A stretch of DNA of 48,280 nucleotides from Punctularia strigosozonata HHB-11173 SS5 (GCF_000264995.1 NW_006767448.1:557856-606135), one strand, 5' to 3'. Positions 11,600 to 23,444 are shown, counted from the stretch's first letter. Made by a program: numbers and translations. The notes: generated by a model from the letters alone, not told the origin.

Positions 11600-13140
11600 T
11601 GGATTTGATCCATCCCCAGAAATATGTCTGTCAATATCGATGAGTCGGGTTATGTCGATACGGCAGTTTTTGCAGGTAGCAGGTCACTTGATAATCATCA
11701 TATGGGCTCATCAGTGAGAGCGTGTGCGATGTGGAAGAGCACATAAGAAAAGCCACCGGAACAACGACATCAGGCATGCTCCAACGAGTGACGAAGAAGG
11801 AACACGCACCATCGCCATTTCAGACGTTGATAGTCTCGCCCCGTAACATCTGTAGCACTCCGACCAGCTAAAGACACAAGCAAAAGGGTCGACTTGCAGG
11901 TCCATAAGGTATAGATATCTCGAAAGAGGATACCCAGGCTTGTCAGATCTCCCATGGCAATGTCAAAGTGGATGGGATAGCAAGCGGAGCGTAGTGATTG
12001 GACAAGACGGACTGCGAGAAATTATGTCCCAAAGGAGCTCAATCCAGCGGGAAGAAGCATAACGTCGAGCAGGACACTTTAATGAAGGTTCCAGCTGCCC
12101 GCTCCGTTACTCCAGTATGGGAAAACCGTAAGGGACAGAGGCGCCCGTACAGCGAGAGGGGGGGGGGAGAAAGGGTTGAAAAGAACTGTGTGAATGAAGT
12201 CGCGATGCCTCACGCCCTCAGGCCACACCGCTCGCAGGTTCCTATGAACCGCGTGAAAGGGCCACACGAAATAATATGTGGAGACATGAAATGGGACAGA
12301 GATATGATCGACTGACAAGGCGGGTTTTCAGCGTCGATATGCTGGCGAACCTGCTCGGAGCCAGAGTTTCGGAAGCACATCCGGCGGAGATGAAGAGACG
12401 AAGGCACCATAAGCAGGTGTAGTCGAGTTTGTACGAGATACTCGGCAAGCAATGAGCGTCCCAACTGGAAGAATGCAGGTTAGAATTTGTACGATGGTGC
12501 GGCGAGGTGGAGGAAGTCGACCATCGCTATAGCGCGACGCGTCTAGTTCAAGTCAAGAGAGTCTGAGACACCGTGAAGGATGAAGCGAGGATTCATCCAG
12601 CAAGTCATAGCTCCCGAACGCGGACCGCGATCGTGAGTGAGACAGGTGGACTCGGAGGCGGCATTTGGTCCCGACTGTCTCGTCTCAGTAAGTGACTGTA
12701 AGTCTCCTTACAGGTATATCGTCAATCCCGGGGGTGTTGGCGCCCAGCCGCCGTCAGCATATGGATGCACCATAGCACAACGTTTGTACGCCATGGAGAT
12801 GCACAGTTTATCTTCCGTGGGCCCGTGGACCGTGGCTATTTGGGCTCTTGTCGTCGTCGTCCGAAGAGAAAAAACTCCGGCGATCTCTCGTCCGCACCGC
12901 TTACTACATAATCCTCAGTACTAAATTTAGCTCTGGCTGTGCGCTCCTGCGGGTAAAATTTGCGTTCGATTGCTGAAGTTTGAGGTATTACAGACACAAC
13001 AGCGAGAAGATTGCTGCAGTGAAATGTACAGGGGGAAGATAAGGTACATGATTTGAGTACATTCATTAGCAGGAATAAGAGAAAGATAGATAAGGACCGA
13101 CGACAGGAAGCAAATACCCAAGACCGTGGCTGAGGGCATA

Positions 13141-13497
13141 CTATATGACACCTTCACTTCGTCAACCCCGTCGAATCGTCAGTCACAGGCCGGTCACATT
13201 GATAGCCGACTTCGTTATCAAGCACTTTGGTGCTTCGAATCTGACTGGCCTTACAACACCCGTTGATCAATGAATACCTTCTTTAAACTCCGCTCGGCTA
13301 ACCATCACGCAGCGTTACAATGCACACAGTCCTCCTCCTCGTTATTGGAGACTTTCTGGTGAATAAAAACCTGTGCAATACACTTGGATACATTCATAAA
13401 TGACTCAGTCAAATTCTGAGACCAAACCGTGCAGCGGTTACTGAGATGTAGCAAAGTGACGATTCGACGGGGTTGACGAAGTGAAGGTGTCATATAG
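13141..13497. mobile_element. MITE-like element with perfect 41-bp terminal inverted repeats
   Basis: The arms 13141-13181 and 13457-13497 are perfect reverse complements over 41 bases, starting CTATATGACACC. The element is 357 bp long and is flanked on both sides by TA (13139-13140 and 13498-13499), which fits a Tc1/mariner-type TA target duplication. It has no ORF of its own. The perfect arms suggest recent insertion or homogenisation. Confidence 0.82.
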
Positions 13498-13742
13498 TAA
13501 CGCAACATGTAGGCACGAGCGTTGCGATGAGCGGTCGAGAGGTGTTGTACGAAGAAAATGGTCCAGAAAAGGAGCGTGCGGATGGTGGATAATTTAAGGA
13601 GCGACGAGGACGGGCAAGATATGCATAAGCGCCGTCGAGCACGGTCAGTAGATAGTGGTCAAGTGATATCCTGTATGTTAATGATTGAAATTTGAACGTG
13701 GGCGCAGCGCGCTTAGCGCCGTGTATTCACCTGAACGGTTGT

Positions 13743-15159
13743 TCAGTGAGCGAAATGCTGCTCCAAAGAGCCGTCCCTCTTCTTGATCTGGGACAAATGA
13801 TGCAACATCGTGGCCGGACGCGCGAACTGCAGACCGCATCCGGGGCAGGCGACCTTCGCTCCGAAGTGGACGTCGGACAGGAAATGCTGGGCGATATGCA
13901 CGGGTTGGAACGAGCGGTACTCGCACGACGGATAGATGCACGAGTAGGGCTTGTCCTTGGCGCAGGCGGCTTCGGAATGCCCGGCGACGTGCGAGGTCGC
14001 GTCGTAGAAGTTGACGAAGACTTGCTCGCAGCACCGGTACGGGTTAACGAGGTCGCACGGTACGCCGAGCGCCAATAGCTGCTCCTCCGTCGGCCTAGCT
14101 CGACTGATCTGAGAGCGCGCATTCGACAGCGCAACTTGCGGCTCGATCGCGATCGGTGGCGAAGCGGGCACCTTGATATCCGGGACCGGAGGTGGACCGA
14201 TCATTGAGGTGAGGCGGGGTACACACGTCCATTGCTCGTTGCAGAGCCTGCAGGCATACCCGGGCGGCGGAGACGCCTCAGACGCGGTCCTGCGTCTATG
14301 AGCTGCATGTTTCCCGCCGTTCGCGACACGGGACCGGGGGCGCTCTGAAGAGACCGGAAAAACCAAGGGAAACAGCGGAGGTGCCTCGTCCTGCGTTCCA
14401 CTTCCAGAGATCATGCCGGATGGCTCAGCAGGGAATACAGAGGAGGACGCCGATGCAACTCCGTTGAGGATGTCAAGAAGACTACCTCTTTTGACCGAAC
14501 TTGGGCGCGAGACGGGCGGCATCTGGAAACTGCCGTAAAGATTAGCAGTTGCGCGTGTAGGAGCGAAACGGGTACGCGTACCTGGACGGGAGACTAGGAC
14601 CTTCTCCTTCGCCCGGCATCGAGAGGCCACGGAGGGGAGACGTCCTCGATCTGCCAGAGATCGACCCTTTGGCGTCATTGGGCCATTCGGATTCCCGCCG
14701 ACGATGCTTTTCGACCAGGCTGCTTGGTGACAGTAGACGTCGGCGGGTTGTAATGGGCGGGATACCGGCGTAATGGGCTTACCCTGAGTCGTATTCATCG
14801 GAAGAACGCGCTTGCTTGCCTTCGTCTTTGTTGCGCGAGGATTCCGTGGTAGGGACTCGTGCCTCCCGTATGAAACGACCAGGAGCCAACATTTGTTCGA
14901 CGACTGGAAATCTGCACAATACTCATGAGAACGATAGCTCTTCCATTGTAGATGCGCGGGGGTTGAAGGGGGGAGGAGGATCAAGAGGAGTAACGCACGT
15001 AGAACTATGTTCCTCCTGCTCGTCGTTGATACGCGAGGATCCATGGATGGGCTCATCGTCAGAGGACGCAAACTGGTCCACTTCTTGCATCATGTCAATG
15101 GTGTCGATTCTGAGAGAGGTATCAGCGGGACCGTCAAAATCTCGTCGAATGAAGTGCAT
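13743..15159 (-). CDS. Z3: C2H2-like zinc-finger protein
   Basis: Four minus-strand exons, 15159-14999, 14911-14783, 14719-14582 and 14529-13743, join with every intron in phase 2 to give 404 residues; the third intron has a TGCTAAT branch point. The N-terminus is acidic (DQFASSDDEP) and a motif GSLLDILNG follows mid-protein. The C-terminal half carries Cys/His clusters: CRLCNEQWTC, CCEQVF...HVAGH, CIYPSC...HFLSDVH and CPGCGLQFARPATMLHHL. The last two match the order and spacing of Z6 (CPREGC...HLMRADH, CPGCDAAYARPDALTRHL), showing common descent. The protein is probably a nuclear nucleic-acid-binding regulator. Z4 is a truncated copy. A TATA box lies 195 bp upstream of the start. Confidence 0.8.
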
Positions 15160-15353
15160 ACATCAAGGAGCTCGAAGCGTCCGCGTCGCAGACATCCTTC
15201 GACGCGTCGTGGCAGATGTTTGAGGTCATGTCTACTTTCGAAGGCGAGGACAGGGTGTAGTGAGTCGGTTCGAAGAGGAAACTGGAGCGTGCTCGATGGA
15301 GCTAAGAAAGGTGAGGTTAAGTGGTGAGGGTACGACGCCCAGCGAAGGGCAGG

Positions 15354-15360
15354 TTATATA
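15354..15360 (-). promoter_or_regulatory. TATA box of Z3
   Basis: On the minus strand this reads GCTATATAAC, 195 bp upstream of the Z3 ATG. The same box, with the flanking words 'gccctTCGC' and 'gtgctatataac', stands upstream of Z4, so the element was copied with the gene. Confidence 0.6.
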
Positions 15361-15410
15361 GCACGCAATGAGCTTTGTGGCCATCCATCGCATTCGGGAT
15401 CGTGCAAAGC

Positions 15411-17197
15411 CGTCAAAGAAGGGTACTGGCAATCCTTTGGCATTGTAAAGGCGGAATCAAGCTCGGTTCGGCCTTGACTTGCGTTGTGGAGAACCGCGCA
15501 AAGGCGCACGGGCGATGGAGGGTAGTATATCGTGCCAAGCTGGATAACCTCGTTCAATCACCGGTGATTCATTTCAAGCATACGCTGCGATGTTGACCGT
15601 GTCTGGTCGTTGGTGCTGCAGTCGTTGATGCTGCCGTCGTTGCAGCGTCGACGGGGTCGGGTGAAGGCTCGGAGCATGCGCGCGCCTCGAGGCGTTCAAG
15701 ATATAGATCTGGACTCCGCTAGCCGGCTGCACACGTGTGAGCGCATTGTATCTCCAGCGCCATGCGACGCACAACCGTGGCCTGAAGCGAGGATAGGTTA
15801 TCAGCCTAAGACAAGAATGAAAATGGCAGAAAATGGGGGCTCACGAGGTACAAGCAATGCCCAAGGTCATCAAGGACGAATTTGCGTGACACCCGGGAGG
15901 GCTCAATGAGTCAAGGCGCCACGAACGATGGCGACGACAGTGCTTGTTCGTTTTCTGGATGGACGAGCGAGACCGGGAGAGGCCGAGGAAGACGACGCGA
16001 TCACGTGGTCTTTGCACGGATAGGCAAGGTTGAAGTTTCCGGTGAGCCGCCAGCCAGCCTGTAGCTCCCAGCGTCTGTACCCTTTTGAAAATCTAATGAG
16101 CCATACTGAAGGCAAAATTGCATGAAGGTGCAAATTCTGTATGTTCAAGGTAGCTGATTCGTCAGAGCGTCGCACCATTGAAATCTCATAAGATTTTACG
16201 ACGCATGATACTTCAGCCAAATGAGTAGGCAAGTAGTGCGCTCTGGATGCCCGGTAGTGAGCGACATAACAGCTTGATTGAACAAGGTCCTTACTACTCG
16301 AAAGTATGTGTTGTCGAGTGCGCCTGTGCTAATTGTGCCGTAAGCCCACGCAGACACCGTCGGCATCCAAAAGTAGTCGGAATGTTGTTTTCGTTCCACG
16401 TCTACGCGGGATTAGTCCCTTCATTTCATGCGCGGAATGAGTGGAATATAAATGATTAAGACATAACTCACAAGATTGCGAGTCCCCAGCAATCAAGGCC
16501 TGCATCCTTCGGTAAGCGAGCATCGAGCAACTATATGTCGCGCCATTCAACGCAGGTAAAGCTGTCCTAGAAGGGCCAGAAGATTTCTCGTATGAGACCA
16601 CGGAGATGTAGTGAAAAGCAAGCAGAATGACGCCGCAACGGAGCTGGCGGGTGCTCGACGTTGGCGAGACCCGTGACGATGATGTCTCAGTATGTTTTAC
16701 TCCGAGATCGGAACGTTACAACCTGCTATTGATTGCCCAGGGCTAGACAACGCATATACAACAGAGGAAGCGTGAGTAAATGAAGTCCAATATACGATAA
16801 GCTATGGGGAGCTGTGTGCATTTATGCGGTTGAATGAGGCTCGTATGGATGCGAAGAAGTGGCACAAGGGGAAAATGTTCCAGAAAGACCGAAGAGTGTG
16901 GTAGTGATGGCATCGTGAAAACGTGATATGACGGAATGGATGTAGCAGACAATGATCACTAGATGATGTCCAGGTGAGTCGACGTTGAGTAGATGACACC
17001 CGACGGAAGGTATGTATAACGGTGGCCGAATACTGAACGAGTTCACAGTGTACCAGCGCCGGACCTTCGCGTTGATTCCGGCTGCTCAGCGCGCAGAATG
17101 CAGCTATAATGAACCGCATTTCTTCTCGTACATGTACAGATGCCATGTCAACGCGGGCGCAGCGCGCTTAGCGCCATGTATTCACCTGAACGGTTGT
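15411..17197. other. Noncoding region between Z3 and Z4
   Basis: No supported gene. There is a short imperfect repeat of 'gctgc(a/c)gtcgttg' near 15616-15650. The final part, about 17148-17197, is the 3' flank of Z4 and is almost identical to the 3' flank of Z3. Confidence 0.45.
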
Positions 17198-17914
17198 TCA
17201 GTGGGCGAAATGCCGCTCCAAACAGCCGTCCCTCTCCTTGATCTGGAACAAATGATAAAACAGCGTGTCCGCTCGCGCGAACTGCACGTGGCATCCGGGG
17301 CAGGTGATCATCGCCCCAACGTGGCTGCTGGATAGAATGTGCTCGAGCTCGCAATTCTCGCAAGGCGGATAGATGGATGAGTAGGGCATGTTCGTGCCAG
17401 GCTTGTAGGTTCCGTCGACATGCCCGATAAGGTGAGAGAGAGCGCCGGCATAGTTGACGGGGACTTGTCCACAGCATGCAAACGGGATAGTCAGATCGCA
17501 TGACACGCCGTGTTCCCTAAGCTGAGCCTCCAAGGCCGGCCACGAGTAGAATCGCCTAGCTCGGGGGCTCTGTTCGTGCGTCTTCAAGGGTCAATTCGAT
17601 GATTCTGTTGCGGCTGGCGTTGACGCGGGTTTTCCTATATCCGGGACCGTAGGAGGGACGGTTGTGGAGGTGAGGCGGGGTAGACACGTCCATTCATTGT
17701 TGCAGAGCCTGCAGGAGTATCCAGGGGGAGGAGGCAGTTCAGAAGCAGTTCTGCGTCTATGGGCCGCATGTTTCCCGTGGTTGGCGATGCGGGACCGGGG
17801 GCGACTTGAAGAAGTCGGATATATCAGGGGAAGCAAGGGAGGTGCCGCGGACGCGTTAGGATAAAGGATCACGGGCATGGCTCCGTTATGACTCGCAGAT
17901 AGAGTAAGCGGCAT
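17198..17914 (-). pseudogene. Z4: truncated zinc-finger copy of Z3 with a nonsense codon
   Basis: The frame from the ATG at 17914 matches the C-terminal half of Z3 closely: RPRSRIANHGKHAAHRRR against RPRSRVANGGKHAAHRRR, and ITCPGCHVQFARADTL against VACPGCGLQFARPATM. An in-frame TGA at 17591-17593 splits it, and the same frame continues to the natural stop at 17198. The finger that reads YSCIYPSC in Z3 reads YSSIYPPC here, losing a Cys, and its His spacing is shortened. The acidic N-terminal exons of Z3 are absent: the Z3-like promoter lies only about 115 bp upstream. An intron removing the TGA is conceivable but I see no good donor. Confidence 0.75.
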
Positions 17915-18028
17915 AGCCGAAGTGAAGGTTGTTGTGATCGCGAGCGGCCTGCTTCAGGGGAAGTTGTTCTCGAGTTGAGAGTGTTGATATAGCGTGCAGT
18001 GAGGTTACGTCGGCCCGCGAAGGGCGCG

Positions 18029-18035
18029 TTATATA
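18029..18035 (-). promoter_or_regulatory. TATA box upstream of Z4, copied from Z3
   Basis: Reads TATATAA on the minus strand, 115 bp from the Z4 ATG. The segment around it (about 17960-18080) aligns with the Z3 upstream region (about 15290-15410), including the downstream word 'gcccttcgcgggc / gcccttcgctggg'. Confidence 0.55.
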
Positions 18036-18079
18036 GCACAGAACGAGACTAGTGGCCAACCGTCGCATTCAATTTCGCA

Positions 18080-19155
18080 CAAAGCCGTTCAGATGTCTTG
18101 TGGTCCTTTCGCATCCCGAAAGCGGAGGAGTCAGCGCTGCGGTGGCCTTGACTATCGTAGTAGCCCCGGCCGCGTCCAAATCGTATCCGCGGTTGAAGCG
18201 TAGAAATATCGTGGAACCTGAATCATCGTTAGTTCTCGATAGGATGTCGATTGAGTTGAGTCGGAGACTCTGGAGTCGTTGCAGTGAGAACAGGAAAGAA
18301 GTCTTCTCGTGGACGTCGCTAAGTTCGGTACCACGTGGCTGGATTCCTCCAGCTGGTGGACCACGCTTTAACCAAGGCGCTTTGTATTCGCGTCTAGGAC
18401 CACCGCACCGCATGATTGTGGTTTGCAGCGATATCAAGGCTGCCAGCAAAAGACGAGAGTCACCAATAAGGTCATGACATGCAGAAAACAAGCAACCCCG
18501 CTTTGTCAAAGAACATTTATAGCAGGGTTAAGTGGCACTAGGATAGCTTAGAAACCTGCGTCGCTGGTCCAGCGTGTGATCCGCAATGAACACGACCGCG
18601 GAAGCGTAGCGATGTACAGATGGCAAGAGTTGAGAGGGTACATTATGGTAGGATGTTTAGTGGCTAAAGCAAGATAAGATTGAATGCAAAGGAACTACAT
18701 AAGTGATTCTTGCCTAGCATGTACATCGGCGAACGTGATGGTAGCGTCGGAGAGAAAGACACAAAGGAATGTGGGTAATAATCAGATAGCGGAGAGAGGC
18801 GTGGGTGGGTGAACGACGTAAGAATGGAATCAAAGGAATGTGGTCAGTAGTCGGATAGCGGATAGCGGCGTGAATGACGTCAGAATGGTCGTTGAATGAC
18901 GCGGAGCGAAACGAGGTAAAACCATTCCGAGGAAATGAGCGTGGCGAGGAGGGGGTTGTAGGGAGCGACAAGGATAAACCAAAAATAAACTAGCGTAGTC
19001 GAGAATGTTAAGACGATGAAAGAGAGAGACAGTCCATATCGAGATGCGGAAGTAATACCTGGATGAAGGAAGCGCAAAAGGAAAGGCAAGAGCGGGGTCT
19101 ATTCGCGCTGAGATGTTTCCAAACTGTGACCTGGCCGCGCCTTGGTCAAACAGCT
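18080..19155. other. Noncoding region between Z4 and Z5
   Basis: No gene I can support. It contains the imperfect tandem repeat 18762-18889 and, at its right end, the 3' flank of Z5. A 141-codon frame at 18052-18477 has no recognisable features. Confidence 0.45.
18762..18889. repeat. Imperfect tandem repeat, two units of about 60-69 bp
   Basis: Both units begin 'caaaggaatgtgg', contain 'gatagcgga' and end near 'gacgt(a/c)agaatgg'. They lie at 18762-18830 and 18831-18889. Confidence 0.8.
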
Positions 19156-20792
19156 TCAGTTCCTTTTGGACTCCAGCTTGAAGTGAGGCTTGAATTTCAG
19201 GTGCCGAACCAGGGCATACTTCTTGGAGTAGATTTTCTCGCATATCGCGCACATCCAGGGTGCTTTCATTCCCACGATGTGGAATTTGAGATGCTGCACG
19301 CCCTCCTGATAGTCGACCACGTAGCGTTCGCAGCCGGGCCAGCAGCACGAATACAGGGCCTCTAAGGGAGGCGCCGGGCTAAATGCAGCGGCATGTCTTT
19401 CGCGAGCACGCAGCGGGAAGTGCGAAGCACTCGACCGGGGACGCGCCGAATGAGTCGAGGGCTCGCCACGCGGCAACCAGTCCTCGGGGAAGGGCGCCGA
19501 CGATTCTCCGTCGAGGATATGGGAGAGATTGCCCTTCTCAACAACGCCTGCGGGCACATCGCCTACGTTTCTGGAGCCGGCAGAGGGATCAAAGGCTGCT
19601 TGTAAGAGGAAGCAGAAAGCAAGCTTACGTGATTGGGAAGCTGGGTGCTTTTCGTTCACCGTGCGTGGGCATGTCTCGGGGACGATTCTCAGAAGGCCAC
19701 CTGATACACCACGGATCAGTGAACCAGCCGTGAACGTGAAGTACCGTCTGTGCCCACCTGATGCTGTCATTCGTCCCACTGTTCTTGTCAGCGGACGGTA
19801 TGGCCTCGCAGTGACGATGCTTGCGAGGTACGCTAGAGGATCACAAGCATCAGATTATGAAATGATGACGAAGTCGACGCGGCGTGCCTACCCCATAGCA
19901 CTATCCCCAGGTGACCTTGCCCGTTTTCGCCCGTCTTGAAAGCACGTACGCTCAGGAGCGCGCTCTTCGTGATGGTACACAAACGGAGCGCCGCCGTTCT
20001 GGGGAGTGTCGTAGTAGAGCACATCTCCGTAAGAGGGCACGGGTAAATATGGCTGGATATATTGACCCGGCTGCATGAGGACAGGTATTCTGGATGATGT
20101 TGGTTAGCAGGGATATCGACTGAATGAATGAACACTCCCGAGAATGACGGAGAGGACATGACGGAGAACAAGGTCGTTTTCTTTACCTATATGAATACGT
20201 GAAGCCTCCCGTCCCAACAGGCATGGATCCAGTGACCGGCGACTGCTGAGTGAGAGAAAGAGCCGGAGGAGGCGCAAGTTCGAAAGGCAGAATCCTGCAC
20301 AAGGTTGGGGCACACGTATGATCAGAGCAGGACCAATGAAGGTGAGGGAAGCGTGCTTTACCTCGAAGGACATCCGTTCTGCTCGCTGCAGTGACACATG
20401 GATCCGCGGGAGGCCGGCTGCTGTTCACCAGGAACAATCGGCCCCAGCGCCAGTGCGAGGTCCAGACTCCTGTAGTTTTGATTAGCGCTGAGTAAGCCAT
20501 GCGCGCAAAGAGGCGCGGCTGGAGACAAGAGCGAGAACATATGCTTTACCTCGAAAGGTGTGCATCCACCGCAGCCTGAACGAGCGTGGACATGTCGGCC
20601 GTTCCGGGGGACGCATGCGCGACTTCTTGACGCGGAGGCCGACCCATCGACCTGTCGGTGTTTGCGTTTCTGCGCACATCGTCAGCGATGCGATCATGTA
20701 AACTTCTCGGTAGAGACGTACATCGCTAAGCCCCAAGCGTCCGGTTTGCGAGGGCCGGCTCTGGACGATTTTGCGGGCACGTTCGGGGTCAT
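19156..20792 (-). CDS. Z5: C2H2-like zinc-finger protein with a duplicated exon
   Basis: Six minus-strand exons, 20792-20722, 20669-20550, 20469-20362, 20294-20187, 20089-19892 and 19819-19156, join in phase to give about 422 residues. A further 30-bp intron may exist at 19610-19640 but is not needed. The N-terminal half is Pro/Gln/Ser-rich (MTPNVPAKSSRAG, then GSMCHCSEQNG and GSMPVGTGG), followed by a basic DGRKRARSPGD. The C-terminus has two fingers: CCWPGC...HLKFH and CAICEKIYSKKYALVRHLKFKPH. The CCWPGC finger is shared with Z6, and ILDGESSAPF recalls ILNGVASASS of Z3. The protein is probably a nuclear regulator. Exons 3 and 4 are both 108 nt and resemble each other. Confidence 0.75.
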
Positions 20793-21907
20793 GTCTTCGC
20801 TCTACTGTATAGGATACGAAGGTTTTGGGATGTATGTTTGAGATGTGAGTGGGGGGATGAGAGTGGATTGGGAGAGAAGCTGAAACAAAGATGATACCGA
20901 GCGGTGAGCATACGACAACCGGGAGAGCGTGCAATTTATACCAGATGGAACGCCATAACTCGCAAGTGTCTTTCGCTATCGCACGAAGACAAAAGACAGA
21001 AATCTCTTTGACGTTGCAAAGCAAAGGCAAAGATGGGTGCATTGTAGCTGTGACCACATCGCCTACACCGTGTCAAAGATCCGAGGCGAACGTCCGGGCA
21101 TAGAGCCATGTTGGAAGGCGAACGTCCTTCGTGGATCGACGAATACATGACGAAGGTTGGAACGCGATGATTGTTATTTGAGAGACGGGCAACCCTATAG
21201 CTCCAGTCCTGTACGGGGAAACGTTCAAGTCGATGGCGAGTCGTGCAGAGCCCGGGTGACCATGAGCCTCGAGGCATGCTAGCATGCGGAGTCAAAACTC
21301 CGCTAGCCGACCTTCCGTGCCGTCACTCAAAGAGGCGCCTTGTATTTGCGGCCATGACCAGCACCACGAGGTGCTCAGCCTCCGTGGCCAGAAGAACACT
21401 GATAACCAACCGTCAGCCAGAGGAACATGATTCCCTGGAATGGCGACGTACATGCATATCTGGAGCAAAAAACGCCCGTTTTCTCGTAGAAAAGCATGCA
21501 GTTATGCCTGACACGGTCGATGAGCCAACGTCCATGAGTACGACGACGACCTTGTTCGCTTTCTGGACGAAATCAGCGCAGAGCGGAAGAGTCCGAGGAA
21601 GACGCACGGGGGAGCCGGCCGAAAAGATCTCAATCACGTGCAACTCGCATGGCAAAGTAGTCGAGAGGGGGGCTCAGGCAAGGGGTAGCATCATGATCGT
21701 CATTTAGGTGTTTGACATACACTTTACCTATGGCAAATGAGCGAAAACGACCAGCCATAGACATTAGGCAGGCCTTCTAGCATAACCGACGCATAGTGTC
21801 CAAGGGAAAAAGAGCGTGTGCACGTCGAAGGTGAGTCATGTCCGTTGCATATTGTCCGTCGTCCGTCTACCCGAATCCGAATCCGAATCCGAGTCCTAGT
21901 GAACGCT
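20793..21907. other. Noncoding region between Z5 and Z6
   Basis: No supported gene. A small hairpin lies near 21278-21310 ('gcggagtcaaaactccgc' with GCTAGC on both sides). A (CCGAAT)n run at 21871-21893 is followed by the 3' flank of Z6. A 154-codon plus-strand frame (21243-21707) has no recognisable features. Confidence 0.45.
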
Positions 21908-23444
21908 TCATGTTCGATTAGCAAGATGATCTTCCAGATTTCCTTGCTTTTCAAGCGAATTCAGATGCCTAGTCAGTGCGTCCGGCCTCGCGTATGCCGC
22001 ATCGCATCCGGGACACACGATCTTCACGCCCATGTGGTCTGCGCGCATGAGATGGCGCATCAGGCTCTTCTTCGACGTGCCCTTGTACATGCACCCCTCG
22101 CGAGGACACAATAAGGGCGTCGTCTCCTGGTCTTCTCCCTCTTCCTCTTTGACCTTCGGTTGATGTTCTTCCTTCGCCAAGTCCGTGTCCATGGCCATCT
22201 CCCGATCTGGGCAGCTCTCCTTCTCTTCGTCCGATACGACTATGGGACGCGTCACGACCTTACCAGCAAGCAGGCTCTCCAAATGAATGTCCGTCTGTCT
22301 CCTGTTTGCCTCCCGTATCCTCGCGGCGCGCAACGTCTCCCGAGCTACGATGTGCTCCTCCAGATGCGCGCTCGCACTATCGTAGTCAGTGACGACGTGC
22401 GCGCAGCCCGGCCAACAGCACGGGTACACGCCCTTCTTCTGGATGTCTTGCGATCGCCAGTACTTTCCACCACGACTGGGAGTCTTATACGGATGACCCG
22501 CCTGGTGCCTCCGCGCCCGGCGCCTCGCCGCGACATCCGACTGTCGCGCGGAAAAGTTTGTGTCTACGGATGCAGCGTCGTCAAGCTCGTCAAGCTCGGA
22601 CTCTCCGTCGTCGTCTACATTAGGACGCGTAGGCTCCAGAGGATAAGGCAGCATTTTGATGGGCTTGCGCGACCGGGGCACGATATCTCGTGTATTGGGG
22701 AGGCTCTCTTCATGAAGCTGGAACGGTCGCATTGGTATATTTCGGTGAGATGATGATCCGCAGTCGCATACTCTGGTAATAGCAGACAGGGAAGGTGCAC
22801 TGAACGATCAGTGTCATTCGAATATACACCGACGGTCAGGAAGGGCGAACACATACTGGAATCTCTGGCCTTCATTCGCAACCGTACTAGGTTCTGTGAC
22901 AGGCTCGGGCGTGGATGCTGTCGACATCGAAGAGATTGACGATGATCGAGGTCGGGGATTAGAGACATCGGAGTCGGTGGTCGATCCAGACTGCATTATT
23001 GTTGACGACCGGGAGAGCGTCGACGACGATCGCGCTCTTACATCAGGTCTAGGCAGTGTAATCCTTGCAGACGGTCCTTGGACGGGAATGGGACCAGGCG
23101 GCTCGTACGGAACCAATGCATTCGGTTGCGGTTGCACCCCGAGAAGCGGCTTCACGCGTACTAACGTCTGTACCTCACATAGATGAGTGCCGCCGAGAAC
23201 GTGTCTCGCGAAACAGACGGTATTATTGTTTAACGCCTGCTCGCCCACATGGACAGGTCCGTGCGTGAACCTTCATAGGTGCGTGAGTAAGAAAAGAGGA
23301 TAGATTCCGCACTACGACGCACATTGGCTCAATTGTTCCTCTGGCAGGATCGCACATCATCTGCATATAGGTACCCTGTGCTTGGTGTGGACACATGCTT
23401 TGAGCATGATGCTGGTGTTGGTATTGATTTCGGGTGTTCGACAT
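21908..23444 (-). CDS. Z6: C2H2-like zinc-finger protein
   Basis: The minus-strand model has exons 23444-23323, 23204-22857 and 22772-21908, about 444 residues, with introns in phase 2. The second junction (TTCCA|gtatgt to ttaccag|A) is clear; the first is a best guess among several sites. The N-terminus is His/Gln/Met-rich, then comes a Ser/Pro-rich stretch (SSISSMSTASTPEP), an acidic patch ESELDELDD and a basic AARRRARR. Fingers: CCWPGCAHVV...HLEEH, CPREGCMYKG...HLMRADH and CPGCDAAYARPDALTRHL. The last two match those of Z3 and the first matches that of Z5, so Z6 links the whole group. A basic/acidic linker (KVKEEEGEDQE) lies between the fingers. It is a probable DNA- or RNA-binding nuclear protein. 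Confidence 0.75.

Larger units (their letters stand above)
10976..13742. other. Gene-poor stretch with two inverted-repeat elements
   Basis: I find no gene I can support across about 2.7 kb. It holds the inverted repeat 11263-11599 and the MITE-like element 13141-13497. Frames of 60-105 codons occur on both strands but show no domain, paralog or convincing splice structure. The last 60 bases, up to 13742, are the 3' flank of Z3; they are nearly identical to the flank of Z4. Confidence 0.5.

Noticed and set aside
21871-21893. (CCGAAT)n run as a functional repeat
   Set aside because: Only three to four units; an ordinary microsatellite.
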